Part shown: positions 33,480 to 46,574 of the stretch, in pieces
Numbering within the stretch: position 1 is the stretch's first letter
Layout: the number at the start of each line of letters is the position of its first letter
NCBI GenBank assembly: GCA_038025085.1
Contig: CM076143.1
Location: 10,935,001 to 10,999,000, forward strand
DNA length: 64,000 nucleotides
Direction: 5' to 3'
From: Tetragonia tetragonoides
Lineage: Eukaryota > Streptophyta > Magnoliopsida > Caryophyllales > Aizoaceae
The notes under the pieces: model-generated
Seen by the model: only the letters and a program-made list of their open reading frames with translations
Told to the model about the DNA's origin: nothing
Database searches by the model: none
Position numbers and translations under genes: made by a program

Positions 33480-35080
33480 AAAGTTTCCTGCCAACAAACC
33501 TCAGAGGTGCATCAACAAATCTTTTCCCTTGTGCTTTAGGAAGTCGATGAAAAAGTGTGTTCTGTGAAAAAGTGAATGACCTTGTTTAAGTATAAAGTGA
33601 CCCTTGTTTAACTATAAAATGACCATTGTTTAACCTAAAAGTGACCCTATTCAACTAAAGAGTGACCTTTATAATATGTCAATGATAATAACTTTAGTCC
33701 ATTTTCCAGTATTCTAGCAGGTGAAATAGCTTGATCAAAGTTACTCATGAACCCATCACATACCTTACACATACACTTCAAGTGACCCATCAAGTGCCTA
33801 GTGGTAAGTCAGTGCAAATGTAATAAGCATCCCCTCTTTTAACCAGAAACATAAAATTCCTACATGTTACATCTTTGACTTTACAATAAGCATCTTCACC
33901 CACCATATTCTTCGAAGTAACAAAGCCCATCAACCACCCAACCACCACCCCATGCTCTCAACTCATCCTCTCCCACAACTTTGTCTACACCTCGCTTCTA
34001 CTATTGTTAAACGCAACTAGAAGCTGTGTATATGTGTTACTATTTCAAAGTAGAAAACCAAAACTGTCAAAAATTGTGCTATGAGGACCTTCTTTGACTC
34101 GCTAACTCCCCTGACTAATTGCAGTACCTAAAATCCAACCTATAGTTTTAAAAAATCATCATAATTTCTCCTAAAAGTGACCCTAAACTCTCATAAAAAT
34201 GACCCTAAACTCTCATAAAAGTGACTGTAAGTTGTGTTACAGTTATTCAAAATATTCTTCACAAGTAAAATAATACAACAAACTATTAGATGAATATGAG
34301 AATATCATAGCCAACAAGAACATGGTAATTAAAGACTCTTGAAAGTTTATTACAAACTCATGAACAACAAAAGACTATAATACATGGGCAAAAGTGACCC
34401 TTTCTTTCAATATTAATCTTTGCAAATTGAAGCAATACACTAAAAAATGACCCATTTTTACCCATTCACACAAAATCAAAGATTGATGCTATCAAATTCA
34501 ACAATTGTATCAAAGAAACTGGAGCAAAAACGAAATCATATCAGAATTTAATTGAAATAAAAAATCACATCATCAAATCAAAAATCAGACAATACGAATA
34601 TAATTACTGACAATTGATGTAAGATCGAACATATACCTAATTTCACGAGAGAAAGCTTGGCTGACCTCCATTGGAAGAGAGCTTTGTTGAGCTTTAATGG
34701 AAGAGGGACAACTTCATTGGGGCGAAACTTAGGGTTTCCTAATTGCGAAAAAAATAACTGGGAACAAATTCCTCCAAATCAATTGAGAGTTATTGAGATT
34801 CTTAAAATCAATGGAGAGAAAAAGTTTCGTGAAGTTGTTGCTATGCGAGGAGAGAGAAAGCTTCATGAAGTAATTGCTATGGAGGAGAGAGAAAGCTTCA
34901 CAAAAAAATTTGCTACAGTAGTATGAAGGGTCGACAAAATTTGTTAAGCAAGGAAAAACAAAATTCTGCTTATTTACCAAAATGCCATTAATGAACCTGA
35001 TTAGATCTGCGCGATTGGATGACTGAGATCGACTTCTCACCATCTCACCGTGGCTTGTCATCTCACCAGATCCCTACTAT
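33480..35080 (-). repeat. MULE right terminal inverted arm
   Basis: The complement repeats the left arm block by block: GGTGAGATGACAAGCCACGG, the CGCGCAGATCTAATCAGG block, CACGAAACTTTTTCTC, GGCACTTGATGGGTCACTTG and TGATGCACCTCTGAGG. About 570 bp at 33860-34425 have no counterpart on the left. The open plus-strand stretch at 34657-34926 is the reverse of the left arm's leader repeats and not a gene. Confidence 0.8.
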
Positions 35081-38000
35081 TATATATGAAAACAAAAGGT
35101 AATTAGGTAAGAGACCACGTATGTAGGCCTTGGGCGTTTGGAGGGTATCAAATGAATACTCACCCTTGGCCTTGTGGACTAGTTGTCGTGCCCCTTTGGG
35201 AAGCCATTTTTTTTTTTTTTTTGGACGCATCCAATTTCCCACAATCCACATGTGCTAGGTAAGCCAATTCATCTTTGATGGACTGACAGACTTAGGTAGA
35301 GGAGGAGACCCTCCCTACAAAGAAATTAGAGGAGATTTTATTCTCCTTACATATATAGATGGGGATTTTAACCCGTGACCATTGAGTTATGCGAATAGGA
35401 CACTTACCACTTGTGCTTCCGCCTCATCCACCTTTGGGAGGGCAATTAGTATTCAAGGCTAAGGGAGGTCATGTCTTTCTCATTTGCCCACCTACCAATA
35501 CCTTTGGCCTTCATTTTCCTGTGTTGGAAACTTCATGACTTATTTTGTTCGTTATGTTTGGCCTTCCTCCTTGAGGTGTTTTCTTCTTTTTCACATGCAT
35601 GCATGGATGATCTTTAATCTTGTTTAATTTGCAAAAAGATGGACATATTTCATAGACTGTCACATCTTTGTTGACCTTCCTAAAGAAAGTTTCTAAAACA
35701 TCTTTCTCAACATTTTGCTTAGGAAAATATGAATTGTGTTAATAATAGAAACGTTTTTCAAGACTTTCTTGAGTTGATTTTACTATGGAAGTAATGGAAC
35801 ATCCAAATACATAGAAAATAGAAACATTATGTTGTATGATAACAAATTGCGAATACATGTTTGGATAGTTATTCCACCAAATTCAACAACAACTTGTATT
35901 GGAGGAACAACAAACTGATTAGTTGTATGTAGTCTCTCCAATTTGTACAATTATGCTACTTGTGGTCCTCCCTGCCTTCCTCCCTTTTCTTTAAATATGT
36001 TAGAGTGACCACTTCTTTTATCAACCATTGTCATGGTTGAAATAAGGAGACTGCGAAAGAAATTGGGTAATTAAAACTCGAAGAAACATCTAAATTCAAC
36101 TCTAATATGTTGGTCACTCCTCTTTCCTCGTCACTTATGCAAGTGAGGGATGTATTTGAAACTTGTCGGAAGTTACGTGAAGTGACCCTTATGATGCCAA
36201 TGTATGTAACGTTGTCTGGAATCAAACTTTTGCTTTATATTGTTGTATATCTCCTCATTTCAGTTGAAATAGTCCTATCATTTATACAAAGGTAAAAGAA
36301 AGACAAGAGAAATAATGTATACAATTTTCTATGAAAAAATTACTCTAGTTACTAATTGCTAATACAGTACAATCAAATACTAACAAATCTCAATTTGTAC
36401 GATACAGAAATAAGAGGATAATCTGATCTTTGAAATAACACATTTTAGAGATAGAAATAATTTTGTCTTGTATATGTGATCATGCAAAAATAGCGTGTGG
36501 ATAATTTGATTTAGGAAAACTATAATTTATTACTGTAGGTGGCACATAAAGCATGATTTGAAGGTGAAATGCACAAGTTATTGATTTTATTATATGAACT
36601 TATCTTTGGGTTATATGGGTGTGTACAAATCCTCTTTACACCCTCCAAAAATATAGGTCAACATTAATTGATAATAAGATAAGAATTGGTTAGTTTTGGT
36701 TCTATTATACAAGTGTTAGACTAGCCAACTATTTAGTATGTGATCAATTGAACTTGAACCAACTCCAAAAGTAAAAAAAAAAGTTGAATTAGTGGTCTAT
36801 GCATGATAACATATATCTAAGTATATTTATTTCTAAAATGGAGCCCTTTGTAGAATCTCAAAATTACACCTAATAAGGTGAGACGTGGTATTTTGTAAAT
36901 TGTAACTCGATATTTATTTTGTGATAGCCTATCAATCAAAGTGTTAGGTAAAAAAAAAATTGCGATAATTTTTTTTAATTTATAACTCTATGGCTTTAAA
37001 TGATTTATCTAAAACTTTAAGGTGATCTATTTATTTTAAATGTTTTTTTTTTTCCAAAACTCTTCATTGATCAGTTAAAGGCACTTAATCTAAGCACTAT
37101 GGAAAGAAAACCAATGTATTTGAGATGAAAACCTTGCGTTAATTATATATATTCATTCTATTGCTAAGAACGACACTAATTATTGTTCACCTTTCGCGAG
37201 TTAGACTTATATTCAGCTCATTAATGGGCTCTAACCTACCTCCACCCATACTCTAATTTCAATGGGCCAAAGACATATCTAGTTCAACGCTTCCTGAACA
37301 AATAAGGGTTTGGAGGATCAAGCTTGGGGTGCAACTTGAAAAACTTTGCACATTGTGTACTTGAATATTTGATGCATTTGAAAGACCTTCAACACAACAT
37401 GGTAGACAATTTGAACCAAAATATAATATGTAACAGTTTAATTTACTAAGTACTTTGCTACGACCAGATAATGTAGGAATCAAAAGAAACTCACTGATTA
37501 GAAGTATCGTTCGTCAATTATGATGGTAGGCGTATTGATTATTCCTATCCTAAAATAAAGAAAAGTTAGCAAAATATGTATGCTCCTAATATATCTATTA
37601 ATCAAATGTTCAGCTATTTGTATGGGTGGGTCGTGGGTGGGTGGATGGAAGAATTTGATGTTTGATGCTCACTTTTTGCCTTTTTGGTGTATATATGCAT
37701 GTATGCATAGACAATTGACTGATTATACAATACTTAACAAAAAAACTAATCCCCTACCTATTCAAAATTTATCTTCACATTTCCAAAGGATGTATACTAA
37801 TAAGTGGCATGATATGGACATGAAGCAGAAGTTAAATATTATAAAAACATTCATTTTGAAAGTTACTTAGCAGAAAATAAACGATTTAAATTACTTTGTC
37901 TTGTAATCAAAAAGAAAAAAGAAAACCAATTTGTTGACTATTCTGATCTTGATAGGAGTGTAAAAAGTCCATTAAATTACTTAAGTTGAAATGGACCTTC

Positions 38001-38300
38001 TGTTCCCCACCCCTCAAAAGTAAAAGAAAACGTTTGAATGAGCTACAGACATAATTATGAATTATCTGCCAAGAAAACAAAACCAAATCAAATCAAAAGG
38101 CCGGGAAAAATTTATAAAAGCTCACGTTGATTAATTATCTTAGGGTTTTAGATAAATGAGGGGGGTTATCATGTTATGTAACGGCGTTAGATTGGAAAAT
38201 CAAATTACCTGATTAAAAAAATAATTATTGGATTAAGTAAATTAACATTATTGGATTTTAAATTAACAAGACAAAAACAGAAAATTGTTTTTTCTTCTTT
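35081..38300. other. Intergenic stretch without an identified gene
   Basis: AT-rich. At 35340-35430 a minus-strand block with GGTTAAAATCC and AAGTGGTAAGTG may be a very decayed tRNA-derived SINE. Two GTGACC-type words occur near 36112 and 36181. No coding sequence is supported. Confidence 0.4.
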
Positions 38301-38304
38301 TTGT

Positions 38305-38547
38305 TGACTATAAATAAACAAAGGCACCCACTAATCTCATTCTCTCTCTCTCTCTCCCCATATCCATCTCTCAGAAAATATAGAAACCCCCAAATAAATA
38401 AATAAAAAGCACCCCCATATTCATATTTGGGTTTTCAGGGGAGAGAGAGAGAAATAGAGGGGAAAAATAAGAGAAGACAAGAGAAGGGAAAAGAGGGAGA
38501 GAGAGAGCTTAAGGTTGGAGATCTTTCTTAGATCCGAGCTCAAAAGG
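38305..38547 (+). promoter_or_regulatory. Core promoter and 5' untranslated exon of WVD2-like gene
   Basis: CTATAAATA at about 38308-38316 is a good TATA box, followed some 30 bp later by a CTCTCTCTCTCTCTC pyrimidine patch (38341-38357) typical of plant transcription starts. The purine-rich leader ends AAAAGG/GTAAGT, so a leader intron of about 1.6 kb (38548-40151) separates it from the start codon. Confidence 0.65.
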
Positions 38548-40155
38548 GTAAGTTTAATATCATGACATTTTGTTCAAGTTTTCATCTTTTTGTGTTTTCC
38601 GTTTTTGGGTTTTGCTCATTTGTTGCAAATGCAATGACATTCCATCTGTAATTAACTTTTTCTTCTAATCAAGGTTTTGTGATTTTGTTTCTTCTGAGCT
38701 TTGGTTTGGTTGTGTTTACCTTTTTTTCTGTCATCGAATTTCATTTTCTTTTCTCTGGTTTTTTTTTTTAGTTTTAATAAATTAGAATTTCTGGGTTTTT
38801 GGTGCTTGAGCTTCAAAGGGACAAAAAAATTATTGAAGAAATTGTGCCCATGTAAACAAACGAAGATGGGTCCTTTAAATTTCGGCTATTTTTTAGTTTG
38901 TGGGGAAAATCAGAAATTAAAAGTTGTCAAAAATTATTGATGGAAATCATGGCAATTGCTCAGGATGTGACTATGTCTTCTTCCCTCTCCCCACCTGTCC
39001 TCTCTCTCTCTCTCTCTCTCTCTCTTTGCATGTTAGGATTTTTTTGGGGTTTTTTTTACCCTTCTTTTTCTCTGCTACAATATTTTCCTCTCCATAATTA
39101 CAATTTTCTGGGTATTCTCTTCTTCTTGTTTTCTTTTTCCATATTTTTTTTGGGTTTTTGATTTTGATTTTGTGTTTTGGTTGGAGGTGATCCTTGGAAA
39201 GAAGGGGAGTCCTGAGTTAGGGAATATCCAAATTCTTTTCTTCTTTTTCCCTTTATTTTCATGGGCCATATATGTTTTTGGTGTATTTTGGCATATGTTT
39301 CTGGTGATTGATTTTATTTTTAATTTGTATTTTAAGCAGTTTGTTTGATATGATGGGTTTGTTAGTTGTTTTATCTGTTGGTTGGTTCTGTGTGTTGGAA
39401 ATGTTTGGTTTTATTCAAACTAGGCCTTTGATCTAACAGGAAATGCCCGGATTCTGATTCTGATTCTGATTTGCTATCTTGTTTAAGATGTTTTCTCCAC
39501 ACCTTTTTCTTTGTTCTTTCACCAAATAGTTATTCTCTCGAAGGTCAAATATGGCCGGGTAGAACCTTCATGCCACGGAACCTTGGAATGATTCTCTTTA
39601 TTTGGTTAACTAATGTTTACAATTAGAAGATATGGACGGCAGCTGAAATAGTCCAATTTTATTGCTGGATTTCAAAAGCTAAAAGGAAAACAAATAAATA
39701 AATCGGAGGATAGCTATCAGAAAAGAAAAATATATGATGGATGTGACCTTCTAATGAGATAGTTACTTGGGGGCTTTGTTAATGGCCTGTTTAGATTTCA
39801 TGATTAACTTTCGGGATATGGTCTGATTGTTTAGTTGGGTCACAAAAAGGAATGAACCCTGTAATATATGTTGTTGTCAAGTACAAGATTGTTTGTAGGT
39901 AGTCACGTAACTATGTTCTGTGTTGTTCACTGTGTTATTCTTATGGATATACTTTATGTTCAACAGTCAAGACTTAAGAAAAACGTCAACATTATTACGT
40001 GCCTTTTGTTTGTACATCACTCATCTATGATCTATGGCATATATATATCACAGAGATGACCATGTTGACCAGTTCGTCTGCTTAATGTTAGAGCTTTTTG
40101 CCTGCTATTGGTAAAGGGATTAATAGTATGTTTATATTTATATATGTGTAGTGCA

Positions 40156-43100
40156 ATGGGAAGGGAGATTACCGGTGTACGTGTAGAGCAGCATAAGACT
40201 CCTTATGCCAAGGTTAAGCCAAAAGTTTCCACTGATACTGATCGGGAGGTTGATCCAAAATCACCTGAAGAAAACAATGAAGTAAAGGACTGTGAGGTGA
40301 AGGAGTGCACTTCTGAGGCCCCACGAGCTGAGAATAGTAGTGAAAACCAAGGTGTTTTGGCCATTAAAAGCACCAACTTTGAGGATGAAAAGCCTGAGGT
40401 GGAATCTGCCAAAACTGAAGATCAAAAGTCTAGCTCTCCCGTCAAACCAGCACCTGAAACAGTAGCTCCTGGAAATCTGAAGATTAAGAACACTTCTCAG
40501 AAGCCTTCTGATGCGACAGTTGATAAGCAAGTGTGTGGGAGTCCAATAGCAGTTGAAACTCCCCTTTCTCCAACTGCAAGCAATTCAAAGTCACCTAGCT
40601 CTGCTAAGAAATCGCAGGTAACTAAATGATTCTCAGTGGCAGTGCTTCATTCAAGAAAAAAAAGATTCTCAGTGCTTGAATCTGTGTTATCTATCTCCAG
40701 CACTTAATTTGAAACTGTTCTGGATTGATTTTATTGGTTAAGAGATCCAATCTTGTGACAGTAAGATTTCATATGGTAGTCATATATTCATGAGCTGCTC
40801 ATGTGGCCTATGGCAGTGTGGTAGCTTATCACGTCTATTCATCAAGGTCTGTTTTGTGGTAGTGCCAAAGTCATGTTACTAATAACAACTTAGCTCAGGT
40901 AGTGTTTAGTGTATCCCATTTAGTGAGATCCTTTCACCTTTCTCATTACATCTCCCAACACAGGAAAAGATGAAATGCCGATGTCTATTTTTACGTCCTT
41001 CCGACCTTTAATGAACTTATTGTGTAGTTCATGGTTACTGGCATATGCACTCTTTTGTCTAGGGACATGTTTAACCAATTGCCAACTATTGTATTTGTTC
41101 TGCTTCTACGTCTTCTGTAAGTATTTGTCTGTGTCAGACCAACATGGTAGTTTCAGACAGCTCTGGTATCAAGTTGTTTGGTAGAAATCTGTGTGTCGAA
41201 TCTAGTAATTTAACGGGTAGTTTGGGTGTAAGTTGTTAGTGGATTGGTGTTATAAGTTACAAGAAGGCCCAGTCAAAAGCTAGTTTCCGTGAGGAAGATT
41301 AAGGTTCGCATCCTCATAAATTCTATCTACTTTATCTCCCACTACCCTTTCTAAAGAAGTATATCATCAGAAAAGGAAGATTGTTCATATTTGTTATCTA
41401 GCTTGTAAAACCCTGGGGCTGGGGACTAGAGGCAGTTGGCCTTTTTTCCTCGTTGGTTAGGTGGTTGTTCGAAATGGTTTGGCGGTTTAGCTCGACTTAG
41501 TCTTACTGGACTTTGAGAAGATCTTTCGTAAAGATTTGTCTGTAGAGAGTCTGTCCACATCCTGGAAGTATGGGTGTAAAGAAAATGGTTGTTGGGGTCC
41601 TCTTATTTATTGATGACTTGTTCGTTTACCTTCTAATTTTGTGAAGTAATTGCGTTCTTTTGGATCATAATACTAGTAGCGTTGCTTTCATAAACTATAG
41701 TGATGATCTTGTAATTCTTTGTGCTTTTTGCAGCGAAGCACCCCCCTTCTGGCAAGGAAGAATTTGGATGACGAAGACAACTGGTCTATCTCATCATCGT
41801 ATCCTTCTTATATTGTTAACAGTCTTGTTCATAGGCATTATCCCTATTTTTACACATGGATTTTTAGTGATGGGCAGGGGGTGAATTTCCTGGCATTTTG
41901 TTGCAATCCTTTCCTATTTCACATTGTTTTGACTTTAAGTTTCATAAATAGATCAGATATCTTTATCAATATGGATTGTTTGCGGATATGGCTTCAATAT
42001 ATGTCTTCTTTTAGGCCACTATAGTGTGAGGCTGTGAGCTCAATACTCTTGAGTTAGGGAGCAATGCCATGAAGCTCTATGAAACTGAATCTATGTGTTG
42101 AACGTAGACTTTAATGTGGTTATTTATAATGCTGTTATTGTGTTGAGTCAACTTATTTCCAAATTACTGTATATAGTTGCTGATTTTTCAGATACATGGG
42201 TGAATCTTCCTGAAAATTATCTGAATAAATTATGCATATTCTTTTAGTCAAGAAAAGGAAAACTAGGAAGTACATATGGTGATTCCTGTTTCAAAAAAAT
42301 TGTTTCTTTTCATATAAGTTGGAACTTTTTGAGCAGAGTATTTTCTTGTGGGAATACTCTGAAAGTTAAAGCAAGCTCAATTTTAAGAATCTGAGCTTTT
42401 GCTTTAGAACTTCCAGAGTTTTGAATGGTGTGCTTGCTACATCTGAAGGACTCTTACATAATGTGCTCGTCAGGTTGTTAATTTATTTTTTGCTAAACCT
42501 CTCGTCAGGTTGTTAATACTTAACCTAACATAGAACTGCAGCATCTGTACGGTCAAGAGCCAGAACTACTGTTGGTGTAGCTCCCACGTTTACCATTTCC
42601 GAACGTTTAGAGAAACGAAAGGAGGTTTATTTCTGAACTAAAGATATCATTGGACATGGGATCCATGGTTTTGATTTTTCTGCAGCTGCTAAATTTTCAT
42701 TCGTATTGTTTCTCCATTCTAGTACTATGCGAAATTGGAGGAGAAACGCAAAGCTCTGGAGGCAGAGAAACAGGAGTATGAAGCAAGAACTAAGGTAGTC
42801 AACTTTTGTGGATCTATGAAATTACAGTCTTTTGGTTACCTGTATCTCTTAACATAATGTTCTTACTGTTCGGTAATCTAAATTTAGGAAGAGGAAGAAG
42901 CAGCTATAAAGCAGCTTAGGAAAAACATGGTGGTCAAGGCTAAACCAGTTCCCACTTTCTACTATGAGAAGCCTCCACCCAAGAAAGAGCTTAAGAAGGT
43001 ACATATCATGAATATCTTTGACTCTGGTATCTTTACCTCATATGTCTTGTCTCATTTGCTGCATGATTTAGGATCCAAGTCCTCGCTAATCAGTTACTCA

Positions 43101-44194
43101 GCCACATCATTGTTATGTGGTTTTACTTGTTAGTACTTCGCTGCACAAATTCAACAATAGCCAATTCTAAAATTTGATTCTTCACCTATTTTTGTTCGAT
43201 TGACAAAAAAAAGTCACTTCTTAAAACCCTTTTGGCCCCAAAATCATTTTCTGACTTTTCTTCTTGTGATCCCCAAGTAACGATCCCCTTTTCTCTTACA
43301 ACAACATTATATTTCATCCAGCTTTGCTGATGTTTGGAAGAACCTTGCGGTAAATTATACTCCATATCAGTTAACTCTCCAGCGTCCATTCTGTAAACCG
43401 TTTCGTGTTTTTGTGTCCTGTAACTTTTTGAAACTTCTTTTGCATTCTACTATTTTGGTTCGTTTGACTTATAATCTGAGTTTTTATGCACTTGAGATAT
43501 GTGTTGTGCAAAGTTCTTTCTTGCTTCATGTGTGAACTCTGCAAATTGTTAAATTTCGAATGCAACTCTGTAGATATATTTGAAATATTTGGATTTGGTT
43601 GGGGGTTTACTCTGTTTGCCAATCCCTTTTGGCGTCCTTAGTGTTTTCTGAAAGCTCTTTGGTGTTTCAAGCACTTTTGTGATCTTCACCACCTGTTAAT
43701 TTCATTGATTGATAGATAATTTGATTGAGTTGCCTGTCATCGGTGGGCAACTCTGGTTAAAATGCTCTCTCGTTCTCTGATAAAAGAAACAAAGAACCCA
43801 TCTATGAATGCCATGGTGTGGCACATGAAAACAGGGCAAACTCAGTTTAATTTTCAATAGTTTTCGGGGTACAAACAACTGACTTGCATGTTCAATGGAA
43901 TTCTAGCCTCCAACAACTCGTGCTGTATCACCTAAGCTTGGACGTAGAAAGAGCTGCAGTGACGTAGTTAACTCATCTTCTGTCGAAAAGAATTGTGCAC
44001 GGGGAGTAAGGCACAGCTTAGGTAGCCACCAGGAAGGCTCTACTCCTACTAGCACGTCGAGGAAGAAGGACCAGCTAGTCAGTAGCAGTGCTTCAAAAGC
44101 CAGGGATCGGTCGAAGCAACTAAAGGGAGCAACCAAAAGAACTCCTCCTAAGATAACCGAGCAGACTAATGCAGATATTGCTGTTCAATCTTGA
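40156..44194 (+). CDS. WVD2-like (WDL) protein with TPX2 domain
   Basis: Six coding exons: 40156-40617, 41734-41798, 42534-42624, 42723-42794, 42888-42998, 43907-44194; the phases close to 362 codons plus TGA. The protein starts [10 protein letters not shown], like other WVD2-like proteins. Residues about 30-150 are acidic, Lys/Ser-rich and disordered. [20 protein letters not shown] segment leads into the TPX2 core [34 protein letters not shown] (KLEEK motif near residue 210), and [20 protein letters not shown]. The tail begins [16 protein letters not shown] and is Ser/Lys-rich. Family members bind and bundle cortical microtubules and affect cell expansion and organ twisting. The ATG lies four bases after an intron acceptor (GTGTAG). 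A second AG in exon 3's acceptor region (…CTGCAG, 42540) would break the frame, so TAG at 42531-42533 was chosen. Confidence 0.9.
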
Positions 44195-46390
44195 TCTTTA
44201 GGCTTACTTGTGGTATTGAGTGGTTAAGGTTTTGATATTTCTTGGTGTTAGCATTGTTTCATCTTTTCCTTTTCTGAAGGGAGGGAAGGGGGAAAGGAAA
44301 CAACAGAACCCAAAAAAAAAACAAAAAAAATTATGAACTTACAATGATAGAAAATGACCTTTGTCCTTTTTCTTTTTTTCTTTTTTAAATTTTAACTTGA
44401 ATTTTTTGACTGACTCTTTTTCAGTGTTTTTTGTGACATATTTGAGTTGTATATTTCTGTAACTTATATTAGTAGTACATATATTATACCATATGAAAAG
44501 AGTCATTCAAAGTCCTTGTAATTTTTCATTTGTCCATTTGATTGTGAGATGAATGGTGATGTCAGATGTGATCTAGCTTTCTGGAAACACAGAATATTAC
44601 TATTATTATGATTACTGTTGTTTAAAATGCTTTGCATGAAGGTTTTCATTGCCACATATTTTTCGCTTTAAACATTATTTATTCTCAGAGATTATTGTCA
44701 CATATTTTATTTAGCCCATATGGCAGACATACAGAGATGTAATATGTAATTGCAGAATAATTGCATTCAATCATTTTTTTACTATAGCAACATTGTCTAA
44801 AATTACTAGCATTATTTGATAGAAATTTAGATAAATTTATCTAGTTTTTAATATTTTTTTGGTTCTTCTGGTCCAGAATAAGAAGCCTAATCACAGCAAC
44901 AGAGATCATTAAACTGCAGGCCTTTTTCCATTAATGGGTCGAAACAATTCCATTAATATTTATACATCTCTATATTGGCTTTGATCAACATCGGAATTCA
45001 GAACTACTTATTTAAAAATTTAGGTCTACAACCAGAGCAGCTCTTCAATTGTCTTTTCTGAAACATTTTTATGGGTTGGCTATATTATTTATAAAAAATG
45101 TATGGTAAACAATGATTTAATAGCAAAAATAAATTAATTATTTACTTGGTTTCTCATTGTGTTTGCTACTATGCCTTGCATTTTCTTTATCGTTTCCTTT
45201 AGAAAGAAAAATAAAACTCTTTATATATTTTGTGAGATATTGGAGTGATTAGGTGGAGAAAATTTCAACGTAAACCTCGAAATATTGCATGCTAGGATGC
45301 TTTATGAGTGTCCCAATTCATTTCTTCAAAACGAATTAGCGAAGTAGTTAAGGGCCATGTTCCAACCTTGAGGTGCAACAATACATAACTACTTGCCTAC
45401 ATCAATAGGTGCTCCGATGTACTCATGATAAGCTAGGTTTTGAACATATTCCACCGGTTCTCTTACAAGTAATTCTTGTTATCTTGTACATTAGTTTTTT
45501 TTTTTTTGTTTTTTTTTAACTTTTTTTTTCTTAATATCGCCAAGTGTGGTACTAATTATTTATCAACATTCATTCAGAAGACAAAGTATTCAATCATGAC
45601 TACGAAGAGATGACTCTCAAACTCTACAACCTACTTCTCACGGCTGCACATGAGCATGCAACGCAATTTTTTGAGGGGATTCTTGTACACTTTTTTTTTT
45701 TTTTTTTGGAGGGGATTCTTGTACACTAGTTAAACAAACAATTGTTAGAGAGATATTCATGCTGCAACAATTGATAGTAAGTAAAAATACATCCCTTTCT
45801 GGAGAGGACATGTCCAGCTATGTACGTGACTTGGAAACAATGGAACACGTATGAGATGTATACTTGTATGGCCATGAGGCCAATGAGGCCATAAGTACTT
45901 ATTGCAAAAGTTAGGTTATCCATAAATTCATAATTCAAACGAAAATGTCAATAATAATGACATTTTACAGTAGATATAGAATGTAGATGTATAATTCTGT
46001 TACAGGACGATTTTTGGTGTGATATAAAAAACTGCTCCAATTAAAATGGAATACAATTTTTTGTTTGATTTATCCACAGATTTACCAAAATTTTATGGAT
46101 CAAATTTAATATAATTTGTATAAGGGAACAACACAATATATTTCATAGAAGGTTGGGAGGGAATAAACTTTAGATATATTCTTATTTATATATGTTGTGA
46201 GGAATAAAGCTTACAACGAAGGGTTCTTAAAATTTAGATAGAAGAGTTGCTTACAGTATAAGATAGATCTTGCTTTTTACTTAATTCCTAATGGTTTGGA
46301 GATTCATACAAGGCAAGCAAAGCTAGTAGGCCAAGCCCACCATACCTTAACTTCCGTGCACATCTATACGGAGTACTCCCCTACTTTGTA
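44195..46390. other. Intergenic stretch without an identified gene
   Basis: Holds the 3' region of the WVD2-like gene (to roughly 44.5 kb), AT-rich DNA, a poly-T cluster at 45495-45530 and the small retroinsertion at 45674-45727. No coding sequence is supported. Confidence 0.4.
45674..45727 (-). mobile_element. Tail-only retroinsertion with perfect 18-bp target duplication
   Basis: AGGGGATTCTTGTACACT occurs at 45674-45691 and 45710-45727. Between them are only 18 bp: 16 T and GG. On the minus strand this is CC plus a poly(A) tail, the same final bases as the LINE end at 11571. Confidence 0.8.
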
Positions 46391-46401
46391 TTTGTTTGTA
46401 A

Positions 46402-46574
46402 GGCTCTATTCTCTTCAACAGAATGGTGCGGGACGGTGAGGAACGGAACAGAACGGATTGGAACGGAACAGAACGGTGCGGCGCGGATAATTCAAAAAAA
46501 TGTGAGACAAAATGAAGTACAGAATGCAGAACGGAACGAAATACAGCATGGAAACGACAAAAAGAACAAGGCCT
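46402..46574. mobile_element. Tourist-like MITE with (GGAAC)n interior
   Basis: The left end GGCTCTATTCTCTTC and the complement of the right end (GGCCTTGTTCTTTTT) are inverted repeats, flanked by TAA at 46399-46401 and 46575-46577. The interior has GGAACGGAACAGAACGG pentamer repeats, a GC-richer variant of the CTGAA type. Confidence 0.65.

Larger units (their letters stand above)
15150..34450. repeat. Interspersed GGGTCACTTTT / AAAAGTGACCC motif
   Basis: The motif occurs in small clusters in both orientations through the whole MULE complex, for example 15165-15400, 16595-16900, 18510-18605, 19055-19130, 20325-20400, 21105-21155, 22760-22990, 24770-24820, 28720-28820, 29205-29400, 31635-31750, 32575-32825, 33425-33670 and 34170-34450. 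It sits in introns, between genes and in both arms, but not inside the 200-bp satellite. Outside the complex I see a few copies at 36112-36190 and 46828-46910. Confidence 0.75.
14368..35080. mobile_element. Large Mutator-like (MULE) complex with long inverted arms
   Basis: The ends are inverted copies starting ATAGTAGGGATCTGGTGAG (left 14368; right, complement, 35080). The arms stay alignable for about 0.9 kb on the left and 1.6 kb on the right, where roughly 570 bp is extra (about 33860-34425). Inside are a FAR1/MURA-type transposase, a Ulp1-protease gene on the opposite strand, a satellite, a captured APS-kinase exon and tRNA-like sequences. Transposase plus Ulp1 cargo is known from Kaonashi-type plant MULEs. 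Two MULE-like ends meet near 30.2 kb, so this may be two adjacent elements, roughly 14368-30198 and 30205-35080, inserted back to back. Flanking target duplications are not clear because both flanks are AT repeats. Both genes carry frameshifts, so this copy is probably not autonomous. Confidence 0.75.

Noticed and set aside
34657..34926. Plus-strand open stretch of 89 codons (GERKLHEVIAMEERES…)
   Set aside because: It is the complement of the MULE arm leader with CACGAAACTTTCTCTC repeats, present inverted at 14560-14790.
39000..39160. Membrane protein gene after a CT repeat (…LSLSLSLSLC…)
   Set aside because: Pyrimidine-rich sequence inside the leader intron of the WVD2-like gene; no domain and low-complexity codons.
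45300..45480. SINE with tRNA-like boxes
   Set aside because: No acceptable B box and no clear tail linked to it.
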